Of a DNA stretch of 9,255 nucleotides, positions 1-7,110 are shown piece by piece. Numbering within the stretch: position 1 is the first letter of the stretch; every line of letters starts with the position of its first letter. Below the pieces are notes generated by a model. The model made no database searches. It was not told the origin of the DNA and saw only the letters and a program-made list of their open reading frames with translations. The position numbers were made by a program, and so were the translations under genes. The stretch is from Muribaculaceae bacterium (GTDB lineage: Bacteria > Bacteroidota > Bacteroidia > Bacteroidales > Muribaculaceae): assembly GCA_009775375.1 (NCBI GenBank), contig VSPO01000122.1, positions 1-9,255 on the forward strand, given 5' to 3'.

Positions 1-115
1 TCACTCGGACTACGGTGAAAACATAAGCTCCCTCTAGTCTCAGAATTCATCAGTCTTGTATAGGTGAGTAGTTACTTCAGTTCATGGATTTTTGAGAAAG
101 TGTTAAATTTGCGTT

Positions 116-232
116 ATGAAAACCGCAGATGCAATATGGATGTGCCTTCCCGAGGGGATGGACGAGCTGTTTGAGATGGTCAGGTTCGAGCGTACAGATA
201 AAGCATACCTTATTTTCTGTTATGCGAGTTAA
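116..232 (+). pseudogene. Possible IS ORF remnant (38 codons)
   Basis: An ATG-to-TAA frame of 38 codons contains the run LPEGMDELFEMVRFER. This resembles, from memory only, the N-terminal region of short first ORFs of ISAon1-like Bacteroidales insertion sequences, which continue much further. Here the frame stops at TAA (230-232) with no continuation seen in the next 500 bases, so if the resemblance is real this is a decayed or truncated fragment. A TAAATTTG box (104-111) matches the Bacteroidales -7 consensus but sits only four bases before the ATG, too close for a normal leader. It could equally be a chance ORF. Confidence 0.3.
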
Positions 233-264
233 TTACGCATAATATCAGATAGTTATAAATTTGG

Positions 265-284
265 TGGTGTACTGATGGTGTACT
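265..284. repeat. Tandem 9-bp direct repeat TGGTGTACT
   Basis: TGGTGTACT occurs at 265-273 and again at 276-284, separated by GA, giving an 11-bp period, about one helical turn. The surroundings are A+T rich and non-coding. Closely phased direct repeats can be protein-binding sites, but no adjacent gene identifies a binding protein. The repeat is directly visible; its function is unknown. Confidence 0.5.
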
Positions 285-422
285 AATTAGTTGGTTAAAT
301 CGAAAATCGAAGTTCTGATTTTAGGATTTTTAAGGGTTGTTAGTTCTATTTAATGCGATTCTTTTTCTCTAAGTTCCCAAAGATTTGAGGGGCAGGATGG
401 CAAGGCATTGAGAAAAAATCGC

Positions 423-430
423 TAATTTTG
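423..430 (+). promoter_or_regulatory. Possible -7 promoter box TAATTTTG
   Basis: TAATTTTG followed by CA matches the Bacteroidales -7 consensus TAnnTTTG. No TTTG-like -33 element is found at the expected 19-21 bp upstream, so strength is doubtful. If used, transcription would begin near 437 and run through the long hairpin at 495-615. Confidence 0.4.
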
Positions 431-436
431 CAGTCG

Positions 437-645
437 AATTGACCTCGGTCAGTTCATGACATATTGATAAACCAAGAAGCGTTATGCTTATCTTGTAGTT
501 TGAGAACGTAGGAAATTCAAAAACCGCACAAGGATAGCATAGTGGTTCTCACGCGCATAGCGTGGGCTGCTATTGTTACATCTGTGCAAATGGTTTCCTA
601 CGACCTTCAAACTACGACGTGGCATAGTTGGCTCACGTTTTCTTT
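437..645 (+). ncRNA. Candidate structured RNA / long leader hairpin
   Basis: The core at 495-615 folds into one long nested hairpin. GTAGTTTGA (495-503) pairs with 607-615. CGTAGGAAA (507-515) pairs with 594-602. CC+GCACA (524-530) pairs with 583-587 and 592-593. ATAGCA (534-539) pairs with 568-573. CTCACGC (548-554) pairs with 560-566 around a 5-base loop. That is about 38 pairs in one co-linear stack with bulges. A -7 box lies upstream (423-430) and a short hairpin plus T-rich run follows (617-645), so a free RNA of about 200 nt is possible. It matches no Rfam family I can name. Alternatives are a leader for the receptor gene, a MITE, or an invertible segment. The 86-codon minus-strand frame across it shows no protein-like features. 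Confidence 0.4.
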
Positions 646-646
646 G
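617..646 (+). terminator. Weak intrinsic terminator candidate
   Basis: ACGTG (617-621) pairs with CACGT (634-638), a 5-bp stem with a 12-base loop, followed by TTTCTTT. The stem is short, so this is a tentative 3' end for the structured RNA; it precedes the receptor promoter by about 75 bp. Confidence 0.3.
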
Positions 647-667
647 TAATAAAAAAATCAGTCTTTG

Positions 668-698
668 AGTCAGTGACTGAAATACACACTTTTGTGTA
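668..698. promoter_or_regulatory. Two inverted repeats upstream of receptor promoter
   Basis: AGTCA-G-TGACT (668-678) overlaps a second palindrome TCAGT-G-ACTGA (670-680). Just downstream TACACA-CTTT-TGTGTA (683-698) is a perfect 6-bp inverted repeat. Both lie 25-55 bp upstream of the TAATTTTG box, a position suited to an operator or activator site. No regulator gene is adjacent, so the role is inference. Confidence 0.3.
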
Positions 699-721
699 AA
701 ACAAATATGATTTCTGCAATG

Positions 722-729
722 TAATTTTG
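722..729 (+). promoter_or_regulatory. -7 promoter box for the receptor gene
   Basis: TAATTTTG followed by CA fits the Bacteroidales -7 consensus and lies 31 bp before the ATG at 761, giving a predicted start near 736 and a leader of about 25 nt. There is no good -33 TTTG at 19-21 bp; the nearest TTTG (691-694) is 27 bp away. The surrounding 10-mer GTAATTTTGC also matches the CTnDOT-type integration core GTANNTTTGC. Confidence 0.5.
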
Positions 730-760
730 CACCAAGTTTCAACGACAAAAACAGTTTAAG

Positions 761-2857
761 ATGAGTAAGGGAATTATATTTTCAATATTCACCGCTATTA
801 TAGCAACGACAGCAATGGCACAGTCAGCTGAGCCGGATTCGATCAAGACACAGGAGCTTAACGAAGTTGTTGTTGAAGCATCTAACCAACGGACTTCATC
901 GAATATTTCTACCTATATTCCTATGGCTCGGCAGAAGAATGCTGCTGCCGATGCTATCTCCCTTTTGAGTCAGATGGCAATCCCTCAAATTGAGGTAGAT
1001 CCGATAAGCCAGGCGATCAAAACCGCTTCGGGGCAGGGAGTGTCGATATTCATAGATTTCCTACCTGCCACCAAACAGGACCTGCAGGGCATGAGAACAC
1101 AGGATGTGAAAAAAGTTGAGTATTACCTACACCCGACCGATCCCCGATTTCAAGGCGCACATTACGCAATCAACTTCATCATGCAGAAGTATGAATGGGG
1201 CGGATATACAAAGGTTACTGCCAACAAATGGTTCGGAGTTAACCGCACCGAGGGTGAGGTTTATTCCAAAATGGCTTACAAGTCGATGATTTTCGACCTT
1301 TATGCCGATGAAATATACCTTACAAACCGACATGGCGGCGTAAGCTCCACTGAAACATTCCGCTTTGATGACCTGCACGGTATGGGACCGCAGACCATCG
1401 AGCGAACTTCCGAAACCAATTCATCATTGTATCGCAACAACAGTAACGATTTTGCCCTTCGTGCGTTATATAATAGCGACAAAGCAAGAATATCCAACCG
1501 CATATCTTATAGCCTCACAAATATTCCACACAATGACGTCGTTAATTCACTGCTTTATTCCTCCGAATTGTTTTCGCTCACAACAGCAACGTCGCTGACT
1601 TCAAGCCATAACTGGGCACTTACCTATGATGGAAATTTCTACGTTAAAATTTCTCCCAAATTATCATTCGAGGCAGTTGCTACATATAAATATGGCAAGA
1701 ATAAAACAAATTCATTTTACTCCACTGACGAGACGCTTTCTATTACAAATAATGCCTCGGAGGATGCACATAATTTACAGATAAATCCGCGTCTCTACTG
1801 GCGACTTAACCGAAAAAACACTTTTATATTCTATTTTGCAACAGTGCAGAATTGGAATTTTATTGATTACTATGGGAACTCTCCGTCACATCAGAAATAT
1901 AATGTCGGAGGATATTCTGCTGGAGCGCATTATAATCTTAGTCTCGATAAATGGAATATCGGTGGAGAATTTGGTTGGGTCTGGGAGCGCAACCATATCA
2001 GCGATACTCGAATGAATAATGATTTCCCTCGCGCCATTGTATACGCCACTTTTTCGCCAAGTGACAACCATCAATTTGAAGTGAATTGGAGATACAGTAA
2101 AGATGTGCCGGATGCATCGCAGAAAAGTCCCAATATGCTCCAACAAGATGAACTAATGTGGTATCAGGGAACCCCAACATTATCGGACTTTTCAAATCAT
2201 AATGCTGGGCTTACATATACTTGGCTACCTAATAATAGATGGCAATTTTCGGCTGATGGATATATCTATATGCTTGGCAATCGTTGTGTAACCATATATT
2301 CGCCTAATGCTCCCGAGGGAACTATGTTGCGTAAATACGTCAACGACGGAGATTATAGAAGTGGAATGGTAGGTGTTTCCGCTACTGCTAAATTCTTTGG
2401 TGGTAAACTTGTAGCTAAACTTCGACCGCAATACTGGTTGCGTAAGATTACCGGGGCATACGCAAGCACAAGAAATGAACTTACATGCACGGCTCAACTA
2501 ACAGATTATTTCGGTAAATTCTATCTTTGGGGATGGTACATGACACCAAGCCATTATCAGGAAGAACAAAGCGGAATTGTCGAGCGCACACCTGCCAAAT
2601 ACCAGATTCAGTTGGGCTGGGGCGACAAGGGGTGGAATATCCGTGCCGGAGTCTATAATTTCCTGCGCACATCATGGGAATCATCACATCAGACTCTTTC
2701 GAGCAAGTATTACAGCTTTGACCGCAAAGAATTTTCAACCGCCCAACATTGGCGCATCACATTAGCCGTTTCATACACTTTCGGCTATGGTAAGAAAGTT
2801 GATCGTTCCGATGAAGTAAGTGGAGCAGGAACCGCCGAATCGGCAATTTTGAAATAA
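761..2857 (+). CDS. TonB-dependent-receptor-like outer-membrane beta-barrel protein
   Basis: The 698-residue product begins with a signal peptide (about residues 1-20; charged start, hydrophobic run, cleavage after AMA). A short linker LNEVVVEA leads to a plug-like region (about 35-150, including VSIFIDFLPA and DVKKVEYYL). The rest is long and rich in aromatic and Asn residues with alternating strands, ending in a typical closing strand (LAVSYTFGYG) before a short polar tail. This fits the Bacteroidetes TonB-dependent receptor / outer-membrane beta-barrel family, which imports a ligand across the outer membrane using TonB energy. It is shorter than SusC proteins (about 1000 aa) and lacks the N-terminal carboxypeptidase-like domain; no SusD partner is adjacent, so the substrate cannot be named. 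The ATG at 761 is the only start that keeps the signal peptide complete. The gene looks more A+T rich than the minus-strand genes to its right, so it may be host sequence or separately acquired cargo. Confidence 0.88.
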   Translation: MSKGIIFSIFTAIIATTAMAQSAEPDSIKTQELNEVVVEASNQRTSSNISTYIPMARQKNAAADAISLLSQMAIPQIEVDPISQAIKTASGQGVSIFIDFLPATKQDLQGMRTQDVKKVEYYLHPTDPRFQGAHYAINFIMQKYEWGGYTKVTANKWFGVNRTEGEVYSKMAYKSMIFDLYADEIYLTNRHGGVSSTETFRFDDLHGMGPQTIERTSETNSSLYRNNSNDFALRALYNSDKARISNRISYSLTNIPHNDVVNSLLYSSELFSLTTATSLTSSHNWALTYDGNFYVKISPKLSFEAVATYKYGKNKTNSFYSTDETLSITNNASEDAHNLQINPRLYWRLNRKNTFIFYFATVQNWNFIDYYGNSPSHQKYNVGGYSAGAHYNLSLDKWNIGGEFGWVWERNHISDTRMNNDFPRAIVYATFSPSDNHQFEVNWRYSKDVPDASQKSPNMLQQDELMWYQGTPTLSDFSNHNAGLTYTWLPNNRWQFSADGYIYMLGNRCVTIYSPNAPEGTMLRKYVNDGDYRSGMVGVSATAKFFGGKLVAKLRPQYWLRKITGAYASTRNELTCTAQLTDYFGKFYLWGWYMTPSHYQEEQSGIVERTPAKYQIQLGWGDKGWNIRAGVYNFLRTSWESSHQTLSSKYYSFDRKEFSTAQHWRITLAVSYTFGYGKKVDRSDEVSGAGTAESAILK

Positions 2858-2880
2858 AGTTATATTTAACACGTGAATGA

Positions 2881-2915
2881 GGAGCCACAAGTGATTAGCC
2901 TGTGGCTCCCTTTCT
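2881..2915 (+). terminator. Intrinsic terminator after the receptor gene
   Basis: GGAGCCACA (2881-2889) pairs perfectly with TGTGGCTCC (2901-2909) around an 11-base loop, followed by CTTTCT. It lies 24 bp after the receptor stop codon and also just beyond the relaxase stop on the other strand, so it separates the two convergent genes. The minus-strand tail (TCATTC) is poorer, so it is mainly a plus-strand terminator. Confidence 0.8.
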
Positions 2916-2916
2916 A

Positions 2917-4545
2917 TCATCTTATTCTGAAACTGTTCTTGACAGTCTGTTTCAGTGATTGCCACTTTTCTTTGAACCATTGGAAGACTCTCTTGCCGCC
3001 GAGATGGAGACGGAAGTTGTTGTCATCGGTGGGATCTCGCTTGATTTGCACCTCGACATCTCCGACATCCACATCTTTCTTCTCATTAGGGTCATAGAGC
3101 GTATAGCCGGTTTTGAAAGACCTCGGCTTTCCATCGAGTAACGCCGTTATAAGGTTGTCGGACATCTTTACCTCTATGCAGTCTCGGATTGCAGGCAAAG
3201 CACTGATGACTCCGGGAAAGAATCTTTGGATCAGGTCTTTGGTCTCCTGATGACCTCTGACGATGCTTTCCTCTTGTTTCTTCTGCCTGTCGAGCTGCTG
3301 CTGCAAATCCCACACACGGTTGCGATGAGTTTTATCGGTTTCCTCAGCACGGTCTTTGAGAGTTTTGATTTCCTCTCGACATTCTGCGAGTTCAGTCTCA
3401 AGCTTCTTGGTCTTGTTTCCGGTGAACCGGTTGGCGAGATTGCTGAGGACATCCTTCAGGTTGGCATCACGTTGGGCTTTTGCCTCGGCTGCTTCCTGCA
3501 AGGCGGTCTCTTTTTCTATTTTCGCCGCCTCCGCTTCCTCGGCATAGGTGGAGCGTTCCTCTATGAGTTTCGACTTGTCAGCCTCAATATCGGCAATCTC
3601 GCTGGCGACTTTCTTCTTATCGGCCTCCAACTGTTTCTTCTCGTTGGATAAGGTCGTATTGGAGGCAGCGAGAGAAGAATTTGATTCTTCAAGTTCGGTC
3701 TTACGCTTTTCAAGGTCACTGTTCTCCTTGACTATTTTCGCATTGGCGACCTTGGATTCGACGATTGTCTTTTCAATCCAGCGGTTGCCACGCTCAAGCT
3801 CGGTCTTGCGTTTCTCCAACGATTGGGTTTCTGTGTCGAGCTGCTCTTTTTCGGGGGCAAGGGTCGCCACGTCCTGCTCCAGATCCTTTTTCTTGATTTG
3901 GCATTGGCGAGAGTATTCGTGCTGGTCAACGTGACGGGCCTCGGAGCCACGGATGCCTCGTTCCAGACCGAAGCGTTCCATTGCCTCGGCATAGGTGTCT
4001 TGGAACCTGACAAGGTTCTCGCGGGTCATGATGTCGTTTGCGCTCAATCGCGGGCCGTCTTTGGGCTTGGTGCGGTAACGCTTCTTTGCATTGGACTCGC
4101 TCGCCTTCTTCTTTCTCTCGGTGGTGACTATCGGCACGACCGTGACATGAAGGTGCGGTGTTTGCTCGTCCATGTGGAGATGCGCGCCGACAACATTCTC
4201 CTCTCCGAATGTTTCCTTTGCCCATCGGACACTTGACTCCGCCCAGTCATCGAGCCGTCCTTCATCGGCAAGACGACGCAGGGCGTCGCCGTCGGACGAC
4301 ATCAGGACGTTGAGGGCGAGCACCTGGTTCTTGCCAATCTTCCGTGTCAGTCCGGCATGGTCAAGGCGATGCTGGATTGCCTCGCCCAGACCGTCAACTC
4401 CATCGGGATATTTGATGAAATCATCACGGTTGAGATAACGCAGTTCGACATGGGCATTGTCGGGCTGGGTGCTTCGCTCGATGTGTCGAGCGATGGCGGT
4501 GCATGAACCGCTTGCCTTCATGATGTGGAGTACGGCGTAACTCAT
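2917..4545 (-). CDS. MobV/Pre-family relaxase (mobilisation protein)
   Basis: This 542-residue protein should nick and covalently bind one strand at the element's oriT so that a helper conjugative system can transfer it. The N terminus MSYAVLHIMKASGS is characteristic of MobV/Pre proteins. The histidine-rich metal-binding motif HLHMDEQTPHLH (about residues 122-133) fits the family pattern HxDExTPHxH. The run LERGIRGSEARH (about 194-205) is also typical. Residues about 215-400 form a long Lys/Glu-rich coiled coil, common in this family, followed by a C-terminal domain of unknown role (about 420-542). A TTG codon lies two codons upstream (4551), but I chose the ATG at 4545 because it gives the conserved N terminus. 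The gene follows a 400-bp hairpin-rich spacer after the DUF3987 gene and ends against a terminator shared with the convergent receptor gene. Confidence 0.95.
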   Translation of the reverse strand: MSYAVLHIMKASGSCTAIARHIERSTQPDNAHVELRYLNRDDFIKYPDGVDGLGEAIQHRLDHAGLTRKIGKNQVLALNVLMSSDGDALRRLADEGRLDDWAESSVRWAKETFGEENVVGAHLHMDEQTPHLHVTVVPIVTTERKKKASESNAKKRYRTKPKDGPRLSANDIMTRENLVRFQDTYAEAMERFGLERGIRGSEARHVDQHEYSRQCQIKKKDLEQDVATLAPEKEQLDTETQSLEKRKTELERGNRWIEKTIVESKVANAKIVKENSDLEKRKTELEESNSSLAASNTTLSNEKKQLEADKKKVASEIADIEADKSKLIEERSTYAEEAEAAKIEKETALQEAAEAKAQRDANLKDVLSNLANRFTGNKTKKLETELAECREEIKTLKDRAEETDKTHRNRVWDLQQQLDRQKKQEESIVRGHQETKDLIQRFFPGVISALPAIRDCIEVKMSDNLITALLDGKPRSFKTGYTLYDPNEKKDVDVGDVEVQIKRDPTDDNNFRLHLGGKRVFQWFKEKWQSLKQTVKNSFRIR

Positions 4546-4810
4546 AGGCAAGCGTGTTTGTATTGTGGAACAATCGGAGTGTACGGCTTCCCTTTAAGCC
4601 GTATCGGGGTTCTCCAAGGGGTGGCTCCCTTGGGCTCAGTAGGGATATTTTTAGCGTGGTCTTTGACCATGCGGCTTGAAAAATTCCCTAATGAGCCTAA
4701 GGAATTTCCGGATGGCGTAATTTCCGTGCCGCCACTGCACGGATGGTACTGCACTGCCATAGCAGTGGTACACCGGTATAACCATTGCAACGGAAGCAAT
4801 GGATTTTGCG
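4546..4810. other. Candidate oriT: array of perfect hairpins
   Basis: The spacer directly upstream of the relaxase start carries a series of independent inverted repeats: TACGGCTT/AAGCCGTA (4582-4589, 4596-4603); CCAAGGG/CCCTTGG (4614-4620, 4627-4633); an 8-bp stem with one G-T pair and loop TTT (4654-4661, 4665-4672); AAATTCC/GGAATTT (4681-4687, 4701-4707); TCCGTGC/GCACGGA (4723-4729, 4737-4743); CACTGC/GCAGTG with outer GTAC/GTAC (4746-4771); CCATTGC/GCAATGG (4782-4788, 4796-4802). MobV oriTs usually lie just upstream of the mob gene and contain such repeats, which makes oriT the leading explanation. I cannot find the pMV158-type nick sequence, so the nick site is not located. Some stems could instead be a single-strand replication initiation site. 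Confidence 0.5.
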
Positions 4811-4906
4811 ATGAAAAAAGGATGTTTCACGGGATTTCAGTTTTGGAGTTTACCCTTGGCATTTTCGGCATTTTGGCACAAACGGGGGGCTTCGGCATCT
4901 CCGTAA
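4811..4906 (+). CDS. Possible 31-residue ORF over the repeat
   Basis: ATG at 4811 opens a 31-codon frame starting MKKGCFTGFQFW and ending at TAA (4904-4906). Its middle (LPLAFSAFWH) is encoded by the left arm of the 4853-4936 inverted repeat, which suggests the frame is a by-product of the repeat. No promoter is seen. Listed only as a possible small peptide. Confidence 0.15.
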   Translation: MKKGCFTGFQFWSLPLAFSAFWHKRGASASP

Positions 4907-4936
4907 GAAATGCCAAAATGTCAATAATGCCAAGGG
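4853..4936. repeat. 26-bp inverted repeat pair with structured loop
   Basis: The arms are 4853-4878 and 4911-4936. The outer 11 bp (CCCTTGGCATT / AATGCCAAGGG) and inner 10 bp (CATTTTGGCA / TGCCAAAATG) pair perfectly around a 5-bp mismatched centre; three of 26 positions differ overall. The 32-base loop holds a C(TTCG)G tetraloop-like segment (4890-4895). The array starts 8 bp beyond the DUF3987 stop codon. A third copy lies at 8520-8545. No T-run follows on either strand, so this is not a simple terminator. Confidence 0.85.
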
Positions 4937-4944
4937 GTGAATGT

Positions 4945-6477
4945 TTATAATTTGGTGTACTTTCCGTGGGCGTCATGAGCGAATACAACGCCCTTTCTGT
5001 CCTTGACGAACCGCTTGAAGCTGCGCTCCGGCATACCGCATTTTCCGGCTATCGCCACACCTTCGGCAGTGGTGAAACTGTCGGGCAACTCCGAGAGAAC
5101 GGCGAGCTGCAACTCGGTCAATGCGTCCTCGCTGATGATGCCCTGCACCTTCGATGCGGTCGAGCGGAAATACTCGGCAAGACGTATCGACCTCTCCACC
5201 GTACCCACATCAATCAGTTTCTTCTCACCGCCACACGCCCAGTCGGCGAGAGCGAGCAAAAGAGAAAATCTGATAGCGTAGATTTCGAGTTTGCTTGCTA
5301 TGGAGGTCAGGGTGTCGCTCCCGTCGGCGTTGCATCGGTCGGTCTGCCCGTTCTGCCACTGATAGAGGCGGTCGAGCGCATCCAGCGAGAAAGGAACATC
5401 CTCGGGGATAATCTCACCGTTGCCGTCGGCCTTCGGAACTATCCCGATAAGCCTTGACAGGATTTCACGCCACGCGGCCGCGATGTCGAATGACGGCTGT
5501 CGGCGGGTGCGGTCCCATTTCGGTTTTGTCTGGTCGGTCGGGAACACATAGAGTATGCGCTCCATGAAACCGTTGGCGTTGCGGTTGTTCGCGGCGAGGT
5601 CGGTAAGCACCTTCGGCTGTATAGTGCCGATGACGCAAAGGAAAGGGTTGCGGATAAACACCCCGCTCTGGCTACTCTTGCGGTCTGACATGGCAACCTT
5701 GTGGTTGAACACCGACATCCAGAACTCCGATTCCGAGCCGCTGTTGTAGCGGTTGAAATTCTTGACCCATCCGGCAAGCTCGTCATACATCAGTATCAGT
5801 CCTCGGGGATTCTCCGAGAGAATACGGTGTACTGCCTCGTTGGTCACGTCCTGCATCATGAACCTGACGCGCCGGGGCTCGGCAGGGTTGAGTTCGTAAC
5901 CGTTGGCTACCCTTTCTTTCGGTGGCAGTTCCATAGCCGCGTTGTAGCGTTTCAACGCCTCGGCAAACTGAGCCGCTTTCTCGGCATCGTGGTCGATGAG
6001 AGGCTGCATCAGGTAACTGAGCGGATGACTCTTGCAGACACCGGGGCATCCGACAAGGGCAACGAAAAGAATTGCATATTCTTTCCACCCCACCATAGCC
6101 TCCGCCGAATGGGTGTTGCCGATTACAGCGGCCATAGCCGTCAGCATCGAACCAGCGATGTAGTCTTTCGGAAAACCGAGAGAGGCGTTCGCCTCGTTGA
6201 CAATCTCCTGCAACTTTGCAGGCAGGACGTCAATGGGGAAACCGCTGATAATCTGTGCAGTCGATTGTGTTGCAATCAGGCAGTCAGATGGCGCTGAATG
6301 AGTTGTCATCATGTCAGCCGCATGACAGACCGGCAGCTCATTCTGATGATTTGTCACTTCTGACGGAGTGACTGCGTACACATCATTTGCTATTACGGCT
6401 TTCTTCGGGGTCGCTTTTTTCTCGCTGGTCTTGGGCATAGCGGGTGCTTTAGCTGATGATGTCGTTTCCTTTCTCAT
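4945..6477 (-). CDS. DUF3987-family P-loop ATPase (replication/mobilisation associated)
   Basis: The 510-residue product has a low-complexity N terminus (about 1-75), then an ATPase core. The Walker A is GCPGVCKSH (about 143-151), with Cys at the position usually taken by Gly before the Lys, a variation I regard as tolerated in this family. The Walker B is GLILMYDE (about 226-233), in the characteristic context MYDELAGWVKNFNRYNSGSE. A sensor-like strand NPFLCVIGTIQP (about 277-288) and NGFMERILYVFP (about 302-313) follow. These are hallmarks of DUF3987 proteins, found in Bacteroidales mobile elements and considered related to primase/helicase replication proteins; the exact activity is unproven. 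The start is an ATG overlapping the upstream stop as ATGA, with an AAAGGAGG run (6491-6484) six bases before it. That run also encodes the upstream protein's C terminus, so its ribosome-binding role is uncertain. No primase (toprim) domain is seen. Confidence 0.9.
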   Translation of the reverse strand: MRKETTSSAKAPAMPKTSEKKATPKKAVIANDVYAVTPSEVTNHQNELPVCHAADMMTTHSAPSDCLIATQSTAQIISGFPIDVLPAKLQEIVNEANASLGFPKDYIAGSMLTAMAAVIGNTHSAEAMVGWKEYAILFVALVGCPGVCKSHPLSYLMQPLIDHDAEKAAQFAEALKRYNAAMELPPKERVANGYELNPAEPRRVRFMMQDVTNEAVHRILSENPRGLILMYDELAGWVKNFNRYNSGSESEFWMSVFNHKVAMSDRKSSQSGVFIRNPFLCVIGTIQPKVLTDLAANNRNANGFMERILYVFPTDQTKPKWDRTRRQPSFDIAAAWREILSRLIGIVPKADGNGEIIPEDVPFSLDALDRLYQWQNGQTDRCNADGSDTLTSIASKLEIYAIRFSLLLALADWACGGEKKLIDVGTVERSIRLAEYFRSTASKVQGIISEDALTELQLAVLSELPDSFTTAEGVAIAGKCGMPERSFKRFVKDRKGVVFAHDAHGKYTKL

Positions 6478-6911
6478 CTGCGGCCTCCTTTCTTCTTCGG
6501 CCTGTCTTCGGGAACGAGCACACCCACGGCATTGCTGTCCTTGAGTCTGCTTTCAGCCCATGCCAGAAGTTCATGAGCCTTGAAATGGAGCTTGTTGCCG
6601 AACTTCTTGTATGGGATGGTCTTTTCGCTCGTCTCCTTGTATAGCTGGCCCTTTTTGATGGGATAGCCGTTGGCGTTGAGAAACTCCAGGGCTTCTTCGG
6701 CGTTAAGGCCTTCATTGTCTTTTTTCGTCGCTTTTGCAGGAATGGCGGCGATAGCTGCCAGCACTCCCGATTCGGTGAGGTAATCCTCGACCGCGCCTTT
6801 CATGAGGAGCTTCAGAACCTCGATGAAAGGAAGATTCAGGAAATCTGTAATTGTTTGCATTTTGGGGAAAAGTGGATTAGTGGGTTGAAAAATTGGTTTC
6901 TTTTCACGCAT
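6474..6911 (-). CDS. Helix-turn-helix, excisionase-like DNA-binding protein
   Basis: The 145-residue protein has a non-conserved N terminus, an Ala-rich helix (about 50-62), and a MerR/excisionase-type winged HTH at about 69-122: LNAEEALEFLNANGY, then KKGQLYKETSEKTIPYKKFG, then KLHFKAHELLAWAESRLK. The tail is basic (RPKKKGGRR). Such proteins sit next to DUF3987 genes in Bacteroidales integrative elements and are thought to act in excision, regulation or origin recognition. It is translationally coupled to the DUF3987 gene by a 4-bp ATGA overlap, so both should share an mRNA. The ATG at 6911 gives the longest form; an ATG at 6860 (MQTITDFLNL) is an equally plausible start. The paired inverted repeats upstream are possible targets for autoregulation. 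Confidence 0.8.
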   Translation of the reverse strand: MREKKPIFQPTNPLFPKMQTITDFLNLPFIEVLKLLMKGAVEDYLTESGVLAAIAAIPAKATKKDNEGLNAEEALEFLNANGYPIKKGQLYKETSEKTIPYKKFGNKLHFKAHELLAWAESRLKDSNAVGVLVPEDRPKKKGGRR

Positions 6912-6938
6912 CAGTTTTCAGATGATAAGTGAGATGCT

Positions 6939-7048
6939 GTATGCTCAACATACGGGTAGGCGGGTGTCGTCAGGTCATAGTTATTGCGTCACACCAGCCC
7001 GATGACTACACCCGGAGGATTAAAAGGCCGGCAGACACTGCAAAATAA
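6939..7048 (-). promoter_or_regulatory. Possible promoter and structured leader of the HTH-DUF3987 operon
   Basis: On the minus strand TTATTTTG followed by CA (7048-7041) is one base off the TAnnTTTG -7 box; no -33 match is seen. The predicted leader of about 120 nt contains a 7-bp stem CGGGTGT/ACACCCG (6961-6967, 7008-7014) closed inside by GTCAT/ATGAC (6974-6978, 7002-7006), and a 5-bp inverted repeat GTATG-CTCAA-CATAC (6939-6953) 27 bp before the ATG at 6911. The latter is a candidate operator for the HTH protein. The pairings are visible; the role is inferred. Confidence 0.35.
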
Positions 7049-7110
7049 TATCGGACTTGCGTCCATGTGGTGTGCTTCAAGGCGGACATCGCTGGACTGC
7101 TTGACCTTAC

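Noticed and set aside
488..748. 86-codon minus-strand frame
   Set aside because: It lies over the nested hairpin and both promoter-proximal repeats; the translation is rich in Arg, Cys and His without domain character.
3226..4236. Long plus-strand frames (3226-3651, 3548-3934, 3823-4236) opposite the relaxase
   Set aside because: They are antisense shadows of the coiled-coil and catalytic regions of a clearly recognisable MobV protein.
4853..4936. Inverted repeat as a transcription terminator for DUF3987
   Set aside because: The stem is followed by no T-run on either strand, and a related copy at 8520-8545 stands alone without a pairing partner.
4525..4950. 141-codon plus-strand frame over the hairpin array
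   Set aside because: It starts inside the relaxase gene and covers inverted repeats; the sequence shows no domain, and no promoter box precedes it.
4966..6297. Plus-strand frames 4966-5457 and 5701-6297
   Set aside because: Antisense to the DUF3987 gene, whose Walker motifs establish the true frame.
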